From: Caldora sp965222765
GTDB taxonomy: Bacteria; Cyanobacteriota; Cyanobacteriia; Cyanobacteriales; Coleofasciculaceae
Assembly: GCA_965222765.1 (NCBI GenBank)
Contig: CBDCVG010000044.1
Location: 1-64,000 of the forward strand
Reading direction: 5' to 3'
DNA length: 64,000 bases
Part shown: piece by piece, positions 43,261 to 51,542 of the stretch
Position numbering within the stretch: position 1 is the stretch's first letter
How the letters are laid out: each line of letters begins with the position of its first letter
Translations under genes and position numbers: made by a program
Notes under the pieces: model-generated
Databases searched by the model: none
What the model was told of the DNA's origin: nothing
The model's input: the letters and a program-made list of their open reading frames with translations, nothing else

Positions 43261-44865
43261 TTGGTATTTTCATCTGAACGTTTACTATTTACCCCAGCAA
43301 CCCCCGATGTTGGTGCAATTCCGACTATCTTTGCTTTTCCCAATCAATATAGTGTAGGGATTACCAGCCTTGGTTACCAAGTAGTTTGGGCATCTTTAAT
43401 ATCCCGTCGAGATCTCCAGGTAAGTCGCTTATTTACTGATTGCCATGAACAGTTGCCAGCACAACCGGAATTATTAGGTTATTCACTATCATGGGAATTA
43501 GATTATGTCAATATCTTGAACTTGCTAGAATTTTTAGCAATTCCTGTGAGAGCTCCTGAGCGCAACCATCATCATCCCCTCGTATTTGGTGGTGGCCCAG
43601 TGTTGACAGCTAACCCAGAACCCTTTGCTGATTTCTTTGATTTGATTTTGCTGGGAGATGGGGAATATCTGCTAGGTGATTTTATTGAAGCTTACAAAGA
43701 AGTTCGTAGTGCTGATAGAGCAACTCAACTGCGACATCTAGCACAAGTACCAGGAATATATGTTCCCAGCCTATACGAAGTGAGTTACCAGGATTTGACA
43801 GGAGCAATTCAGTCGATTCAGCCAGTAGATAGAGAGATTCCACCTCAAGTGCAAAAACAGACTTACCGGGGTAATACCCTTTCTGCCTCAACGGTAGTGA
43901 CAGAGAAAGCCGCTTGGGAAAATATCTATATGGTAGAAGTAGTACGCAGCTGTCCAGAAATGTGTCGCTTCTGTCTGGCAAGTTATCTCACCCTACCATT
44001 TCGGACACCTAGTGCTACAGATTCCTTAATTCCAGCTATTGAGCGGGGACTGCAAGTAACTAATCGTCTAGGCTTACTGGGAGCTTCGGTAACTCAGCAC
44101 CCGGAATTTGAACTATTACTAGATTACCTATCTCAACCGAAGTATGAAGACGTACGGTTGAGTATTGCTTCAGTGCGAACCAATACAGTAACACCAAAGC
44201 TAGCTGCAACTTTAGCACAGCGACAGACCCGGTCCCTCACTATTGCCGTAGAAAGTGGCTCAGAGCGACTGCGGCAGATTATTAATAAGAAACTGAACAA
44301 TGAAGAAATTATCCAAGCTGCAATCAATGCCAAAGCCGGTGGTTTGAAGAGTCTGAAACTTTATGGGATGGTTGGGATTCCCGGTGAGCAAATGTCAGAT
44401 GTGGAGCAAACGGTAGCAATGATGCAAGATATCAAGAAAGCAGCTCCTGGCTTACATTTAACCTTAGGTTGCAGCACCTTTGTCCCCAAAGCACATACCC
44501 CTTTTCAGTGGTTGGGGGTGAATCAACCAGCTCAGAAGCGACTGAAATACTTGCAGAAGCAGTTGCGATCGCGTGGTATTGATTTTAGACCGGAAAGCTA
44601 TAATTGGTCAGTAATTCAGGCACTCATTTCCCGAGGAGATCGCCGTTTATCTCAGTTGTTGGAACTAACCAGAAATTATGGGGACTCTGTAGGTAGTTTT
44701 CGCCGTGCCTTCAAGCAGTTGCAAGGGAAACTACCAGAACTAGACTTCTACGTCCATCAGGATTGGTCAACTGAGCAGGTGTTACCCTGGAATCACTTGC
44801 AAGGACCACTTCCTCGGGGAACGTTAATCAAACATTTAGAAGCAGCAACTTTGAAAATCGAATGA
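43261..44865 (+). CDS. B12-binding-domain radical SAM protein
   Basis: A 534-residue protein. The N-terminal part (IFAFPNQYSVGITSLGYQVV; PLVFGGGPVLTANPEPFADF; LLGDGEYLLGDFIEAY) resembles a cobalamin-binding Rossmann region. The radical SAM core has CPEMCRFC (CxxxCxxC for the 4Fe-4S cluster) within VEVVRSCPEMCRFCLASYLT, then IAVESGSERLRQIINKKLNN and LYGMVGIPGEQMSDV. The family is conserved in cyanobacteria; its substrate is unknown to me. The start is uncertain: TTG at 43261 is the only standard start codon near the conserved FSSERLLFTPATPD. The open frame continues upstream to 43183 without ATG or GTG; GTA in the preceding VTDL could be a mutated GTG. Confidence 0.82.
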   Translation: MVFSSERLLFTPATPDVGAIPTIFAFPNQYSVGITSLGYQVVWASLISRRDLQVSRLFTDCHEQLPAQPELLGYSLSWELDYVNILNLLEFLAIPVRAPERNHHHPLVFGGGPVLTANPEPFADFFDLILLGDGEYLLGDFIEAYKEVRSADRATQLRHLAQVPGIYVPSLYEVSYQDLTGAIQSIQPVDREIPPQVQKQTYRGNTLSASTVVTEKAAWENIYMVEVVRSCPEMCRFCLASYLTLPFRTPSATDSLIPAIERGLQVTNRLGLLGASVTQHPEFELLLDYLSQPKYEDVRLSIASVRTNTVTPKLAATLAQRQTRSLTIAVESGSERLRQIINKKLNNEEIIQAAINAKAGGLKSLKLYGMVGIPGEQMSDVEQTVAMMQDIKKAAPGLHLTLGCSTFVPKAHTPFQWLGVNQPAQKRLKYLQKQLRSRGIDFRPESYNWSVIQALISRGDRRLSQLLELTRNYGDSVGSFRRAFKQLQGKLPELDFYVHQDWSTEQVLPWNHLQGPLPRGTLIKHLEAATLKIE

Positions 44866-44972
44866 ACCACAAAGGCACAAAGGACACAAAGAAAGAAAAG
44901 ATAGGTTATCTGGCAACAGGAAGCGAGGTAATACCAAATCTTGGTTAAGTACCCCGCTGCAAAGGAAATTAC

Positions 44973-45524
44973 CTAAACACTCCCAAACGTAGGAATTGGA
45001 CTACCATTAGCAGGAGAGAAGCTAGGTAAATCAATCCGGGTAATGTTCCGATTTCTTACTGCTAGTCGGTAACTTACACTTTGTAACTCAGTATGGAGCT
45101 GCCGGTTTTCCCGTTGTAACATCGCCACCTTTTCTCTTACTGGTATCATCCGCTCAGAAAACTTCTGACGATAAATTTGGGGGAGTTCCTGTACTACTTG
45201 CTCTAGCATACGTGAACGGTCTGTTAATTCCTGAACCGACTGCCGCAATTGATAAATTTCTTCATCACGGGCTGTAATCTGCTCTTGGTAAAATTTAACC
45301 TGCTGCTCCACCTCTTGCAGCTGATCTCGTAAAGAGCGCATCTGAGCCTGGTGGCGTTCAGAAACCTCCGGCTGAGGCATAAAGTTGGCATTACCTTTGA
45401 CCAGGCGGAATAGTTCCTGAGATAATTGCTGTACCAGCTGGTCTCTCAGACGCAAATCTTCCCGCAGACGAGCAACTTCGGATTGAACCGTTTGTCGAGT
45501 TTGGGTTTCAGTCTGGCTCACCAT
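44973..45524 (-). CDS. coiled-coil protein, hypothetical
   Basis: A 183-residue protein of unknown function. From residues 10 to about 155 it is almost wholly heptad-patterned and Gln/Glu/Arg-rich (QSEVARLREDLRLRDQLVQQ; QMRSLRDQLQEVEQQVKFYQ; DEEIYQLRQSVQELTDRSRM), broken by a short Asn/Pro segment near 45-55 (KGNANFMPQPEV). It ends in a Ser/Pro-rich tail (LPSFSPANGSPIPTFG). No signal peptide or membrane segment, so a cytosolic filament-like or scaffold role is possible but unproven. A TnpB element lies about 120 bp upstream of its start. Confidence 0.6.
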   Translation of the reverse strand: MVSQTETQTRQTVQSEVARLREDLRLRDQLVQQLSQELFRLVKGNANFMPQPEVSERHQAQMRSLRDQLQEVEQQVKFYQEQITARDEEIYQLRQSVQELTDRSRMLEQVVQELPQIYRQKFSERMIPVREKVAMLQRENRQLHTELQSVSYRLAVRNRNITRIDLPSFSPANGSPIPTFGSV

Positions 45525-45621
45525 AGCTTACAGCTCCGATTAATATGTTCTCCTAATGGCAAAAGGCGATAGGATGGGTCGATCATTAAGTTAATGATGC
45601 TGCTAATGTACCATTTCAATC

Positions 45622-45760
45622 CAGTATAATCATACCTCTTTTGACGCTCGTCCACGCAACCCTAACGGGTATGGATGGAGATTCTTGATTCACAGACTCT
45701 TGGCTAGATGGAAGCACATTGATGCAGCCACCCCCGCTAGACCGTCTCCACAAGCTTTTT
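45622..45760 (-). ncRNA. putative TnpB guide RNA (omega/reRNA) region
   Basis: In TnpB elements the guide RNA overlaps the 3' end of tnpB and runs through the element's right end into the flank. Here the terminal hairpins (CATACCCGTTAGGGT) and end CGTCAA are followed by AAGAGGTATGATTATACTGG, which would be the guide. The boundaries, particularly the 5' end, are inferred from the family rather than seen. Confidence 0.4.
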
Positions 45761-46907
45761 CTTGAACGGTGCGCCCCACCGCCCTTTTCTTGAGCACAAT
45801 TGCGCTGGCAATATCCCGAGGCATTGATGAACCACAATGGGGACACTCATGCCAACGGTCTGTCAGCGTCTTTTTCACTGCACGGCCACAATCAGGGCAT
45901 TCGGTGCTCGTTCCACGAGCATCAACCTTCAGATACCCTTTTCCGCGATTGAAACATACCCACGGCAGAATCTGGTTCAGAAACCGACCATGTCCAGCAT
46001 CCAGCATGTGTTTGCCGAGAATGCCACGGGATAAACCAATCAGGTTGAGGTCTTCGACAACAATCACATCTCCCCTATCACACAAGCGATGGGCAATATT
46101 GAAGTGGAAGTCCTTGCGGGTGTTGCTGATTCGTTCATGCAGTTTGGAAATCTTGAGTTGCAACTTCTTCGAGTTGTTCGACCCCAAATCCTTTCTCTTG
46201 AGCCTGCGTTGCAGCAATTTCAGCTCGCGTTGCAGGTCAACAAAAAACCGAGGTCGATTCACTTGCAGCCCATCGGAGGCTGACAGGAAGTATTCCAACC
46301 CAACATCAATGCCAACACACTCACCCGTCAGTGGCACCTCAGGTATAGACAACTCTGCCTGAAAACAGAGCATGACGTAGAACCCGGATGCTCGCTTGAC
46401 GACCCGAGCTTGCTTCACCGTAAAGTTCTCAGGATAGGGACGAGACTGACGAATGGCTATCTTACCAACGCTGGGCAACTTCACCCATCCCTCACCCAAT
46501 GGATTCTTACCCAACTGAGGGAACACGAATGACCGCATTTGCCCGGACTTCTTAAACCGAGGGAAGCCAAACCCACGCTCTTTCATGTCCTTGAATGCTT
46601 TATCGAGCGTCTTCAGCACCTGCTGAAGTGCCTGAGCATTGACACATTTCAATTGGGGATTTGTCTTCTTGGCTTGAGTCAGAGATTTGCACTGATGGGC
46701 GAAGCTCGGATAGGGAGAGTCAGCCGCCATGATGTACTCACTGCGCACAGAGCAAGCATTGATGAGACACTTGCGCGAAGCAATCCAATCTTTGCGCTCT
46801 GTGAGTGCATAATTCCAAACCTTTCGGCACACCAAGATGCTGTGTTCTAGTGTCTCAAGTTGCTGCCAAGTTGGTTTTAGTTTGTACTCATAGGTCAGTG
46901 TTAGCAT
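45641..46907 (-). mobile_element. IS200/IS605-group element with tnpB only; left end not resolved
   Basis: On the minus strand the tnpB stop is followed by GAATCTCCATCCATACCCGT, TAGGGTTGCGTGGACGAG and CGTCAA, then non-element sequence from about 45640 (AAGAGGTATGATTATACTGG). The hairpin plus terminal GTCAA fits the right end of this group and agrees in form with the relic at 39382. No Y1 transposase (tnpA) is present; an open frame at 46933-47121 does not resemble TnpA. The left boundary is somewhere in 46908-47120 and could not be fixed. Confidence 0.65.
45690..46907 (-). CDS. tnpB: TnpB-type RNA-guided nuclease (OrfB of IS605 group)
   Basis: A 405-residue OrfB protein: helix-turn-helix start MLTLTYEYKLKPTWQQLETL, OrfB_IS605 middle (VGIDVGLEYFLSASDG with RuvC Asp near 202), VIVVEDLNLIGLSRGI with RuvC Glu near 289, and zinc ribbon CPDC-x16-CPHC. 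The third RuvC region reads MPRDIASAIVLKK instead of the usual DRDxNAAxNI; the catalytic Asp is present but Asn and Ala-Ala are replaced. TnpB is a guide-RNA-directed DNA nuclease that helps retain the element. The guide scaffold should cover the 3' part of this gene to about 45641, with the guide read from the flank beyond. The catalytic triad is intact, so activity is possible. Confidence 0.92.
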   Translation of the reverse strand: MLTLTYEYKLKPTWQQLETLEHSILVCRKVWNYALTERKDWIASRKCLINACSVRSEYIMAADSPYPSFAHQCKSLTQAKKTNPQLKCVNAQALQQVLKTLDKAFKDMKERGFGFPRFKKSGQMRSFVFPQLGKNPLGEGWVKLPSVGKIAIRQSRPYPENFTVKQARVVKRASGFYVMLCFQAELSIPEVPLTGECVGIDVGLEYFLSASDGLQVNRPRFFVDLQRELKLLQRRLKRKDLGSNNSKKLQLKISKLHERISNTRKDFHFNIAHRLCDRGDVIVVEDLNLIGLSRGILGKHMLDAGHGRFLNQILPWVCFNRGKGYLKVDARGTSTECPDCGRAVKKTLTDRWHECPHCGSSMPRDIASAIVLKKRAVGRTVQEKACGDGLAGVAASMCFHLAKSL

Positions 46908-47159
46908 GGGGATATATTAGCGAAAGTCGCAATCAATCTTGAAGCAATACATTCAGCAGCAGTCTGAAATTGGCTGATTGCTCCCTATCGGTCGCGCTCC
47001 GCTTCACCACCAACCATAGCTGAAAGCTTGGTTGGAGCACTGCGAAGGTCTTGGTAGATAGAGAATGTTTCCATTTGAATGCTTCTTTTGCTGCTTCCCT
47101 ACTCCCACAGATGATCAGCATAGATTAAGATCTAGTTGAATTTGAGAACATTAGCCGAA

Positions 47160-48599
47160 ATGAGTGTAGCAAACAGCCCAAAGAAGATTAAGTTTGGCAC
47201 CGATGGATGGCGAGGGATTATCGCCGATGACTTTACCTTCTCCAATGTTTGTAAGGTAACCCGCGCGATCGCTAGCTATCTAGAAACTGCCTACACTAAA
47301 GACCGTCCGGTTTTGATCGGCTACGACCCCCGTTTTCTTGCCGACCAGTTTGCCCGCACTGCAGCTGAAATTTTAGCAGACTTGGGTTGGACTGTGAAAA
47401 TTGTTGACCGGGATTGTCCAACACCAGTAATTGCTTACAATGCTCGTGAGCTTAACTCAGCTGGAGCACTGATGTTTACTGCATCTCATAACCCAGCACC
47501 CTATTGTGGCATCAAATATATTCCTGATTATGCTGGACCTGCCACACCAGAAATTACTGATACAATTGTTGCCAACATTGAAGGGTCAGATGATGCACCT
47601 CCTAGCGGTAATCATGGAGATAAAATTTCCACGTTTGACCCTAAACCAGCCTATTTGAAATTCATCTACACCTTGCTTAATGTAGAGAAGATTCGTAGTG
47701 CTCACCTGAAGGTGAAGTACGATGCCCTCTACTCAACTTCTCGTGGTTATCTGGATGCAGTGCTGGAACATTGTCAGTGTGAAACGCAAGCCTTCCACAC
47801 TACCCGCGATGTCTTGTTTGGTGGGGGAATGCCAGAACCAAAAGAAGAGCAGCTGGTAGAACTAGTAGAGGCTGTCAAGCAAGATAACGCTGATTTGGGT
47901 TTAGCTACGGATGGTGATGCTGACCGTTTTGGCATTGTAGACGAGCAAGGTAACGTCTTGACTCCGAATACTGTGCTATTACTGCTGGCGCGTCATCTCA
48001 TCAAGAATAAAGACCAAACAGGGGCAATTGTCCGTACCGTTGCTACAACCCATCTGTTAGATAACTTTGCCCTCAAGCACGGTCTGGAAATTTACGAAAC
48101 AGCAGTAGGCTTTAAGTACATTGGTGAGAAAATGCGGGAAACCGAGGTGCTCATTGGTGGTGAAGAGTCAGGCGGCTTGAGTATCATTGGACATATTCCT
48201 GAAAAAGATGGCATTCTGGCGAATATGTTAGTGGCAGAAGCGATCGCCTATGAAGGTAAACCATTATCCCAACTGGTAGAAGAAGCAATTGCCGAAGCTA
48301 ATGGTCCTCTGTTTAATCAGCGCCTCGATCTGCACCTAAATGATGCCCATAAAGCAGCAGTTCTGGAAGCCTGTACTAGTAATCCTCCCACAGAGGTTGC
48401 TGGTATTAAAGTTAAAGAAGTAGGTCGCAAAGACGGCATCAAACTCTATTTGGAAGGAGGTAGTTGGGTACTGTTGCGTCCTTCAGGTACTGAACCTCTA
48501 ATGCGTGTTTACATGGAAACCAACTCCCTAGAACAGCAAAACCAAATTGCTCAAGCGATGAAGCAAATGATCGACAAGATGGAACCTGCCGCAGTTTAA
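47160..48599 (+). CDS. phosphoglucomutase/phosphomannomutase family protein
   Basis: Alpha-D-phosphohexomutase that interconverts hexose 1- and 6-phosphates, supplying sugar nucleotides and glycogen or polysaccharide precursors. The ATG at 47160 (MSVANSPKKIKFGTDGWRGI) gives 479 residues; a TTG 24 bp upstream is less likely. Motifs: LMFTASHNPAPYCGIKY with phosphoserine at about residue 109, metal loop ATDGDADRFGIVD, sugar-binding GGEESGGLSIIGHIPEKDG and phosphate-binding RPSGTEPLMRVYMET. Whether glucose or mannose is preferred cannot be told. Its upstream region adjoins the TnpB element. Confidence 0.93.
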   Translation: MSVANSPKKIKFGTDGWRGIIADDFTFSNVCKVTRAIASYLETAYTKDRPVLIGYDPRFLADQFARTAAEILADLGWTVKIVDRDCPTPVIAYNARELNSAGALMFTASHNPAPYCGIKYIPDYAGPATPEITDTIVANIEGSDDAPPSGNHGDKISTFDPKPAYLKFIYTLLNVEKIRSAHLKVKYDALYSTSRGYLDAVLEHCQCETQAFHTTRDVLFGGGMPEPKEEQLVELVEAVKQDNADLGLATDGDADRFGIVDEQGNVLTPNTVLLLLARHLIKNKDQTGAIVRTVATTHLLDNFALKHGLEIYETAVGFKYIGEKMRETEVLIGGEESGGLSIIGHIPEKDGILANMLVAEAIAYEGKPLSQLVEEAIAEANGPLFNQRLDLHLNDAHKAAVLEACTSNPPTEVAGIKVKEVGRKDGIKLYLEGGSWVLLRPSGTEPLMRVYMETNSLEQQNQIAQAMKQMIDKMEPAAV

Positions 48600-48600
48600 C

Positions 48601-48698
48601 TTGATTGGTGGTTGGTTGTTGGCAATTGTAGGAATTTTTTTGTGGAGAGTCTGACACCTGTTTCAATAAAAAAACAAATAACCAACAACCAATGACCA
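48601..48698. repeat. inverted pair of heptamer tracts between two genes
   Basis: GATTGGTGGTTGGTTGTTGG just after the mutase gene and AACAAATAACCAACAACCAA directly before the next ATG are complementary, so the intergenic transcript could fold into a long stem. Confidence 0.55.
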
Positions 48699-48986
48699 AT
48701 GAAAACCTTTGCTAACTTACTCTCCTCCTTGATTGTAGCTGGATGGATAGGGGCGATCGCGCTACTATCCATTCAAAATATTAAGCCCGTATCTCTAAGA
48801 TTTCTTTACTTTGAGTCAATTGAGATTCCCGTGGGCATTGTACTGGCTTTTAGTGTTGGTTTAGGTGTTATCGGCGGAGCCATTTTGCCCCCCTTGTGGC
48901 AGCTGTTTGAGAAAACAAAGAGAACACGAGCTTCTAAGACATATCTAGAGTATGACGAGTATGGAGGGAAGGAAGACTTAAGCTAA
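48699..48986 (+). CDS. LapA/DUF1049 domain small membrane protein
   Basis: A 95-residue protein with two hydrophobic helices (about residues 8-24, SSLIVAGWIGAIALLSIQNI, and 43-66, PVGIVLAFSVGLGVIGGAIL) joined by the QN-x-PVSLRFLYFESIEIPVG-like segment typical of DUF1049, then a charged cytoplasmic tail. Homologues in other bacteria (LapA/LapB type) take part in envelope lipopolysaccharide assembly; the cyanobacterial role is unclear. The start codon lies inside a CCAATGA heptamer tract. Confidence 0.78.
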   Translation: MKTFANLLSSLIVAGWIGAIALLSIQNIKPVSLRFLYFESIEIPVGIVLAFSVGLGVIGGAILPPLWQLFEKTKRTRASKTYLEYDEYGGKEDLS

Positions 48987-49080
48987 TGAATTTGAATGCC
49001 TAAGACTCGATAATTCAACAAACACGTTACGATACGAGAGTAAGCATTAGTACCATTGACCCTAATAAGGACAGACAAAG

Positions 49081-49299
49081 ATGTTCCTTGAAGAACTAAC
49101 ACCAATTTTTACAGAACTGACTCGGCAGCCGGTTGCTTTTTTGGGTGGATTTTTTTCTGGAGCGTTTCGACTGAACCTCTCAGATGATCCAGTCAAGAGT
49201 TGGCTAGACAAACAAACTGGCTCTACTGAATACACTGCTACCTCGAAAGAAAGTGGCAATGGCAAAAATAGTGGTCCTCAATCAATTTCGATTGAATAA
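49081..49299 (+). CDS. small conserved protein, possibly UPF0426-like
   Basis: A 72-residue protein: MFLEELTPIFTELTRQPVAF, then LGGFFSGAFRLNLSDDPVKS, then a Ser/Asn-rich tail. The N-terminal 45 residues look like a conserved cyanobacterial/chloroplast small protein (UPF0426 group); I am not certain of the family name. The tail after TGSTEYTATSKESG is low complexity and likely variable. One weakly hydrophobic segment may associate with membranes. Function unknown. It lies 94 bp after the DUF1049 gene on the same strand. Confidence 0.55.
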   Translation: MFLEELTPIFTELTRQPVAFLGGFFSGAFRLNLSDDPVKSWLDKQTGSTEYTATSKESGNGKNSGPQSISIE

Positions 49300-49604
49300 G
49301 ACAAAATTTAACTAATAAGGATTGAAAGTAGGTATCTCCTGAAGACTAGATCCTGATCTACCTAGCATTTAACGTTTATGTAAGATATGCGACTCCTCAC
49401 AAGTACATGATTAGGCTATGATAAGACCATAGGTACAAATCCAGAGCTAACTTTGGTAAATTTTTGCGTTCTGTCGCTACATATGTGGCTGCTTAAATCA
49501 AAAATTTGCTCTTGGTTAGTCAGAAAGATTTTGAGCAACCTGTATTGTCTAAATCTCTTCTGTAACTCTGAATTATCATACTTAGTTCAGCCTTATATAG
49601 CCAC
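49300..49604. other. 305-bp leader of the RNA-binding protein gene
   Basis: No gene. RRM-type RNA-binding protein genes of cyanobacteria often have long 5' leaders involved in cold induction, and this gap could hold one. ACTCCTCACAAG at about 49391 resembles the core of the small RNA Yfr1 but lacks the full motif and flanking stem, so no RNA gene is called. Confidence 0.35.
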
Positions 49605-49871
49605 ATGACCATTTACGTAGGAAATCTTTCTTACCAAGCCACCGAAGAAGATTTAAGACTAGTATTTGCTGATTACGGCAGCGTTAATCGAGTCACATTG
49701 CCAACGGATCGTGAAACAGGTCGAGTACGCGGTTTCGCCTTTGTTGAAATGTCAGAAGATGCTGAAGAAGAATCAGCCATCTCTAGTTTAGATGGCGCTG
49801 AGTGGATGGGACGTCAGCTCAGAGTCAATAAAGCAAGACCCCGAGAAGATAATCGCCGTCGTGGCAGATAG
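49605..49871 (+). CDS. rbp: RRM-type RNA-binding protein
   Basis: An 88-residue protein made of a single RNA recognition motif: RNP2 is MTIYVGNLSYQ and RNP1 is RVRGFAFVEM, with aromatic residues in the expected positions. Members of this cyanobacterial Rbp family bind RNA, are often cold-induced, and some direct mRNAs to the thylakoid. This one has only a short basic tail (KARPREDNRRRGR) with no glycine-rich domain, so it belongs to the short type. A strong terminator follows. Confidence 0.92.
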   Translation: MTIYVGNLSYQATEEDLRLVFADYGSVNRVTLPTDRETGRVRGFAFVEMSEDAEEESAISSLDGAEWMGRQLRVNKARPREDNRRRGR

Positions 49872-49964
49872 AGCGATTTTAAACTCACTCTGACCCTTGG
49901 TTTCTAGTTTTTATACCAAATCTCCTGTTATTAGCCCTTGTTAATAACAGTATTTTTGCCAAAC

Positions 49965-50006
49965 CTCATCCCTTCATTGGAGCACCAATAAGAGGATGAG
50001 TTTTTT
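49965..50006 (+). terminator. Rho-independent-type terminator of the RNA-binding protein gene
   Basis: CTCATCCCTTCATTGG, loop AGCA, then CCAATAAGAGGATGAG and TTTTTT: a 16-base-per-arm stem with a few mismatches followed by six T. A smaller hairpin (GTTATTA...TAATAAC) lies just upstream at about 49927-49949. Confidence 0.85.
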
Positions 50007-50032
50007 GTATACCACAAAAGGGAAGTAGGCCA

Positions 50033-50120
50033 GTAGGTTGGGTTGAGGAACGAAACCCAAAGCCAATCAGAGTTTGTTGGGTTTCACTATTGTTCAACCC
50101 AATCTACAACCTACAGTTTT
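50033..50120. repeat. foldable GTTGGGTT repeat, copy 3
   Basis: TAGGTTGGGTTGAGG...AAACCCAA then TTGTTGGGTTTCACTATTGT and CAACCCAATCTACAACCTA. Lies between the convergent rbp and pfkA genes; the sequence after it (GGCGTGTCATGCCAGTAG) also resembles that after copy 1. Confidence 0.55.
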
Positions 50121-50166
50121 AGGCGTGTCATGCCAGTAGTAATCGGTTAAGAGTGGAGCAACAATT

Positions 50167-51249
50167 CTAATCTCCCAGACAAATACCTAAGCCTCTAGCA
50201 GTTTTAACCAAGGAACCCTTAGGGTCTACTGCTTGATATTGGCTAATTGCCTCAGCAATCGGTACACTCATAACCTGGCGGTTTTGCCAAGTAACCATCC
50301 GGTCATATTCCTCGTTGGCAATTAAATCAACAGCAGCAACCCCAAAAGCGGAGGCAATTAATCTGTCAAGGGGAGACGGTGTACCCCCGCGTTGGGTATG
50401 CCCTAACACAGTTACTCGCGTTTCGGCTCCACTACATGCAGAAATACGCTCTGCCAGATAATGACCAATACCACCATATCGGCGTTCCCCAAAGCTGACT
50501 AGACACTCAACCTTGTCTCCCGCTTCCGTACAGACGGCTTCTGAAACAACCACGATACAAAAGTTCCGACCCTGCTCTTGGAGTTCCTTGATTTTGCTGC
50601 AAATATTGTCAATGCTATAGCTAATTTCTGGGATCAGGATAATGTCAGCACCTCCAGCAATTCCGGCACTGATGGCAATATGACCGGCATCACGACCCAT
50701 TACTTCCAAAATCATCACCCGGTCATGGCTAGCAGCAGTAAAGTGTAAGCGATCCAGAGCCTCGGTAGCAATGTTGACTGCTGTATCAAACCCAATGGAG
50801 CGTTCTGTAATCGCTACATCGTTATCAATAGTTTTAGGGATGCCAACAAAGTTAAGTTTCCCCTGCTGAGCTATTTTGCGTAAAATCGCTAGAGAGCCAT
50901 CTCCCCCAATGCCGATTAGGGCATCAAGTCCGAGTTCATGGTAACCCGAAATAATTTCTTCTGAGCGATCGCGTACTGTGCCATCTGGCATAGGAAAAGC
51001 AAAGGGGTCTCCTTTATTGGTAGTTCCTAGCATAGTGCCAGCATTAGTAAGAGTTAGATCAACTTTATCTCTATCAAGCTTCATTGCTTGAGGAGGATGG
51101 TGCATCAAACCATAGGTAGCTCGTAAGATGCCCAATACTTCCCATTTGTAACTGCCTACAGCGCGGTGAGTTACAGCTCGAATCACAGCATTTAACCCAG
51201 CACAATCTCCACCACTAGTGAGAATTCCAATGCGTTTATGTTCTCCCAT
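50167..51249 (-). CDS. pfkA: 6-phosphofructokinase
   Basis: Phosphorylates fructose 6-phosphate to the 1,6-bisphosphate in glycolysis, opposing the Fbp encoded next to it on the other strand. 360 residues. Motifs: IGILTSGGDCAGLNAVIRAV, IGIGGDGSLAILRKIAQQG, GIPKTIDNDVAITERSIGFD and EVMGRDAGHIAI, then LGHTQRGGTPSPLDR. Two donor-specifying positions disagree: Gly in GGDGS fits ATP enzymes, while Lys in PKTIDND is more typical of pyrophosphate-type enzymes. The phosphate donor is therefore not certain. The 293-bp divergent spacer to fbp probably carries both promoters. Confidence 0.93.
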   Translation of the reverse strand: MGEHKRIGILTSGGDCAGLNAVIRAVTHRAVGSYKWEVLGILRATYGLMHHPPQAMKLDRDKVDLTLTNAGTMLGTTNKGDPFAFPMPDGTVRDRSEEIISGYHELGLDALIGIGGDGSLAILRKIAQQGKLNFVGIPKTIDNDVAITERSIGFDTAVNIATEALDRLHFTAASHDRVMILEVMGRDAGHIAISAGIAGGADIILIPEISYSIDNICSKIKELQEQGRNFCIVVVSEAVCTEAGDKVECLVSFGERRYGGIGHYLAERISACSGAETRVTVLGHTQRGGTPSPLDRLIASAFGVAAVDLIANEEYDRMVTWQNRQVMSVPIAEAISQYQAVDPKGSLVKTARGLGICLGD

Positions 51250-51542
51250 AATTAATATTTTCTTAAGATTACCTTGCTATGTTCAATCATTACGGCAGGA
51301 GTATTTTACATCCGAGAGGCTATTAAAAAAACAATAGGACAGAATAAAAGAAAAGAAGTCGATCCAATGTCCTTTTTAAGTGTCCATCTCTAAACTCTTT
51401 CCTAAACTTCTGTAGTTGATCTAAAGTTATCAGCTTGATCAAAAATGCCTATTTAAAATGGAAAAACAAAGAGGACTAAGCATTCAGATTTTTAAGGCAG
51501 CCTCATGAGCAACTGCCTAACTCGATAGGGAGTAGGAAAACG

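Noticed and set aside
46933..47121. 62-codon minus-strand frame upstream of tnpB, considered as tnpA
   Set aside because: No HUH or catalytic Tyr motif of Y1 transposases; probably the non-coding left part of the element.
49388..49405. ACTCCTCACAAG considered as the small RNA Yfr1
   Set aside because: The invariant core is ACTCCTCACAC with a flanking 3' stem and T run; the last core base differs and no stem is present.
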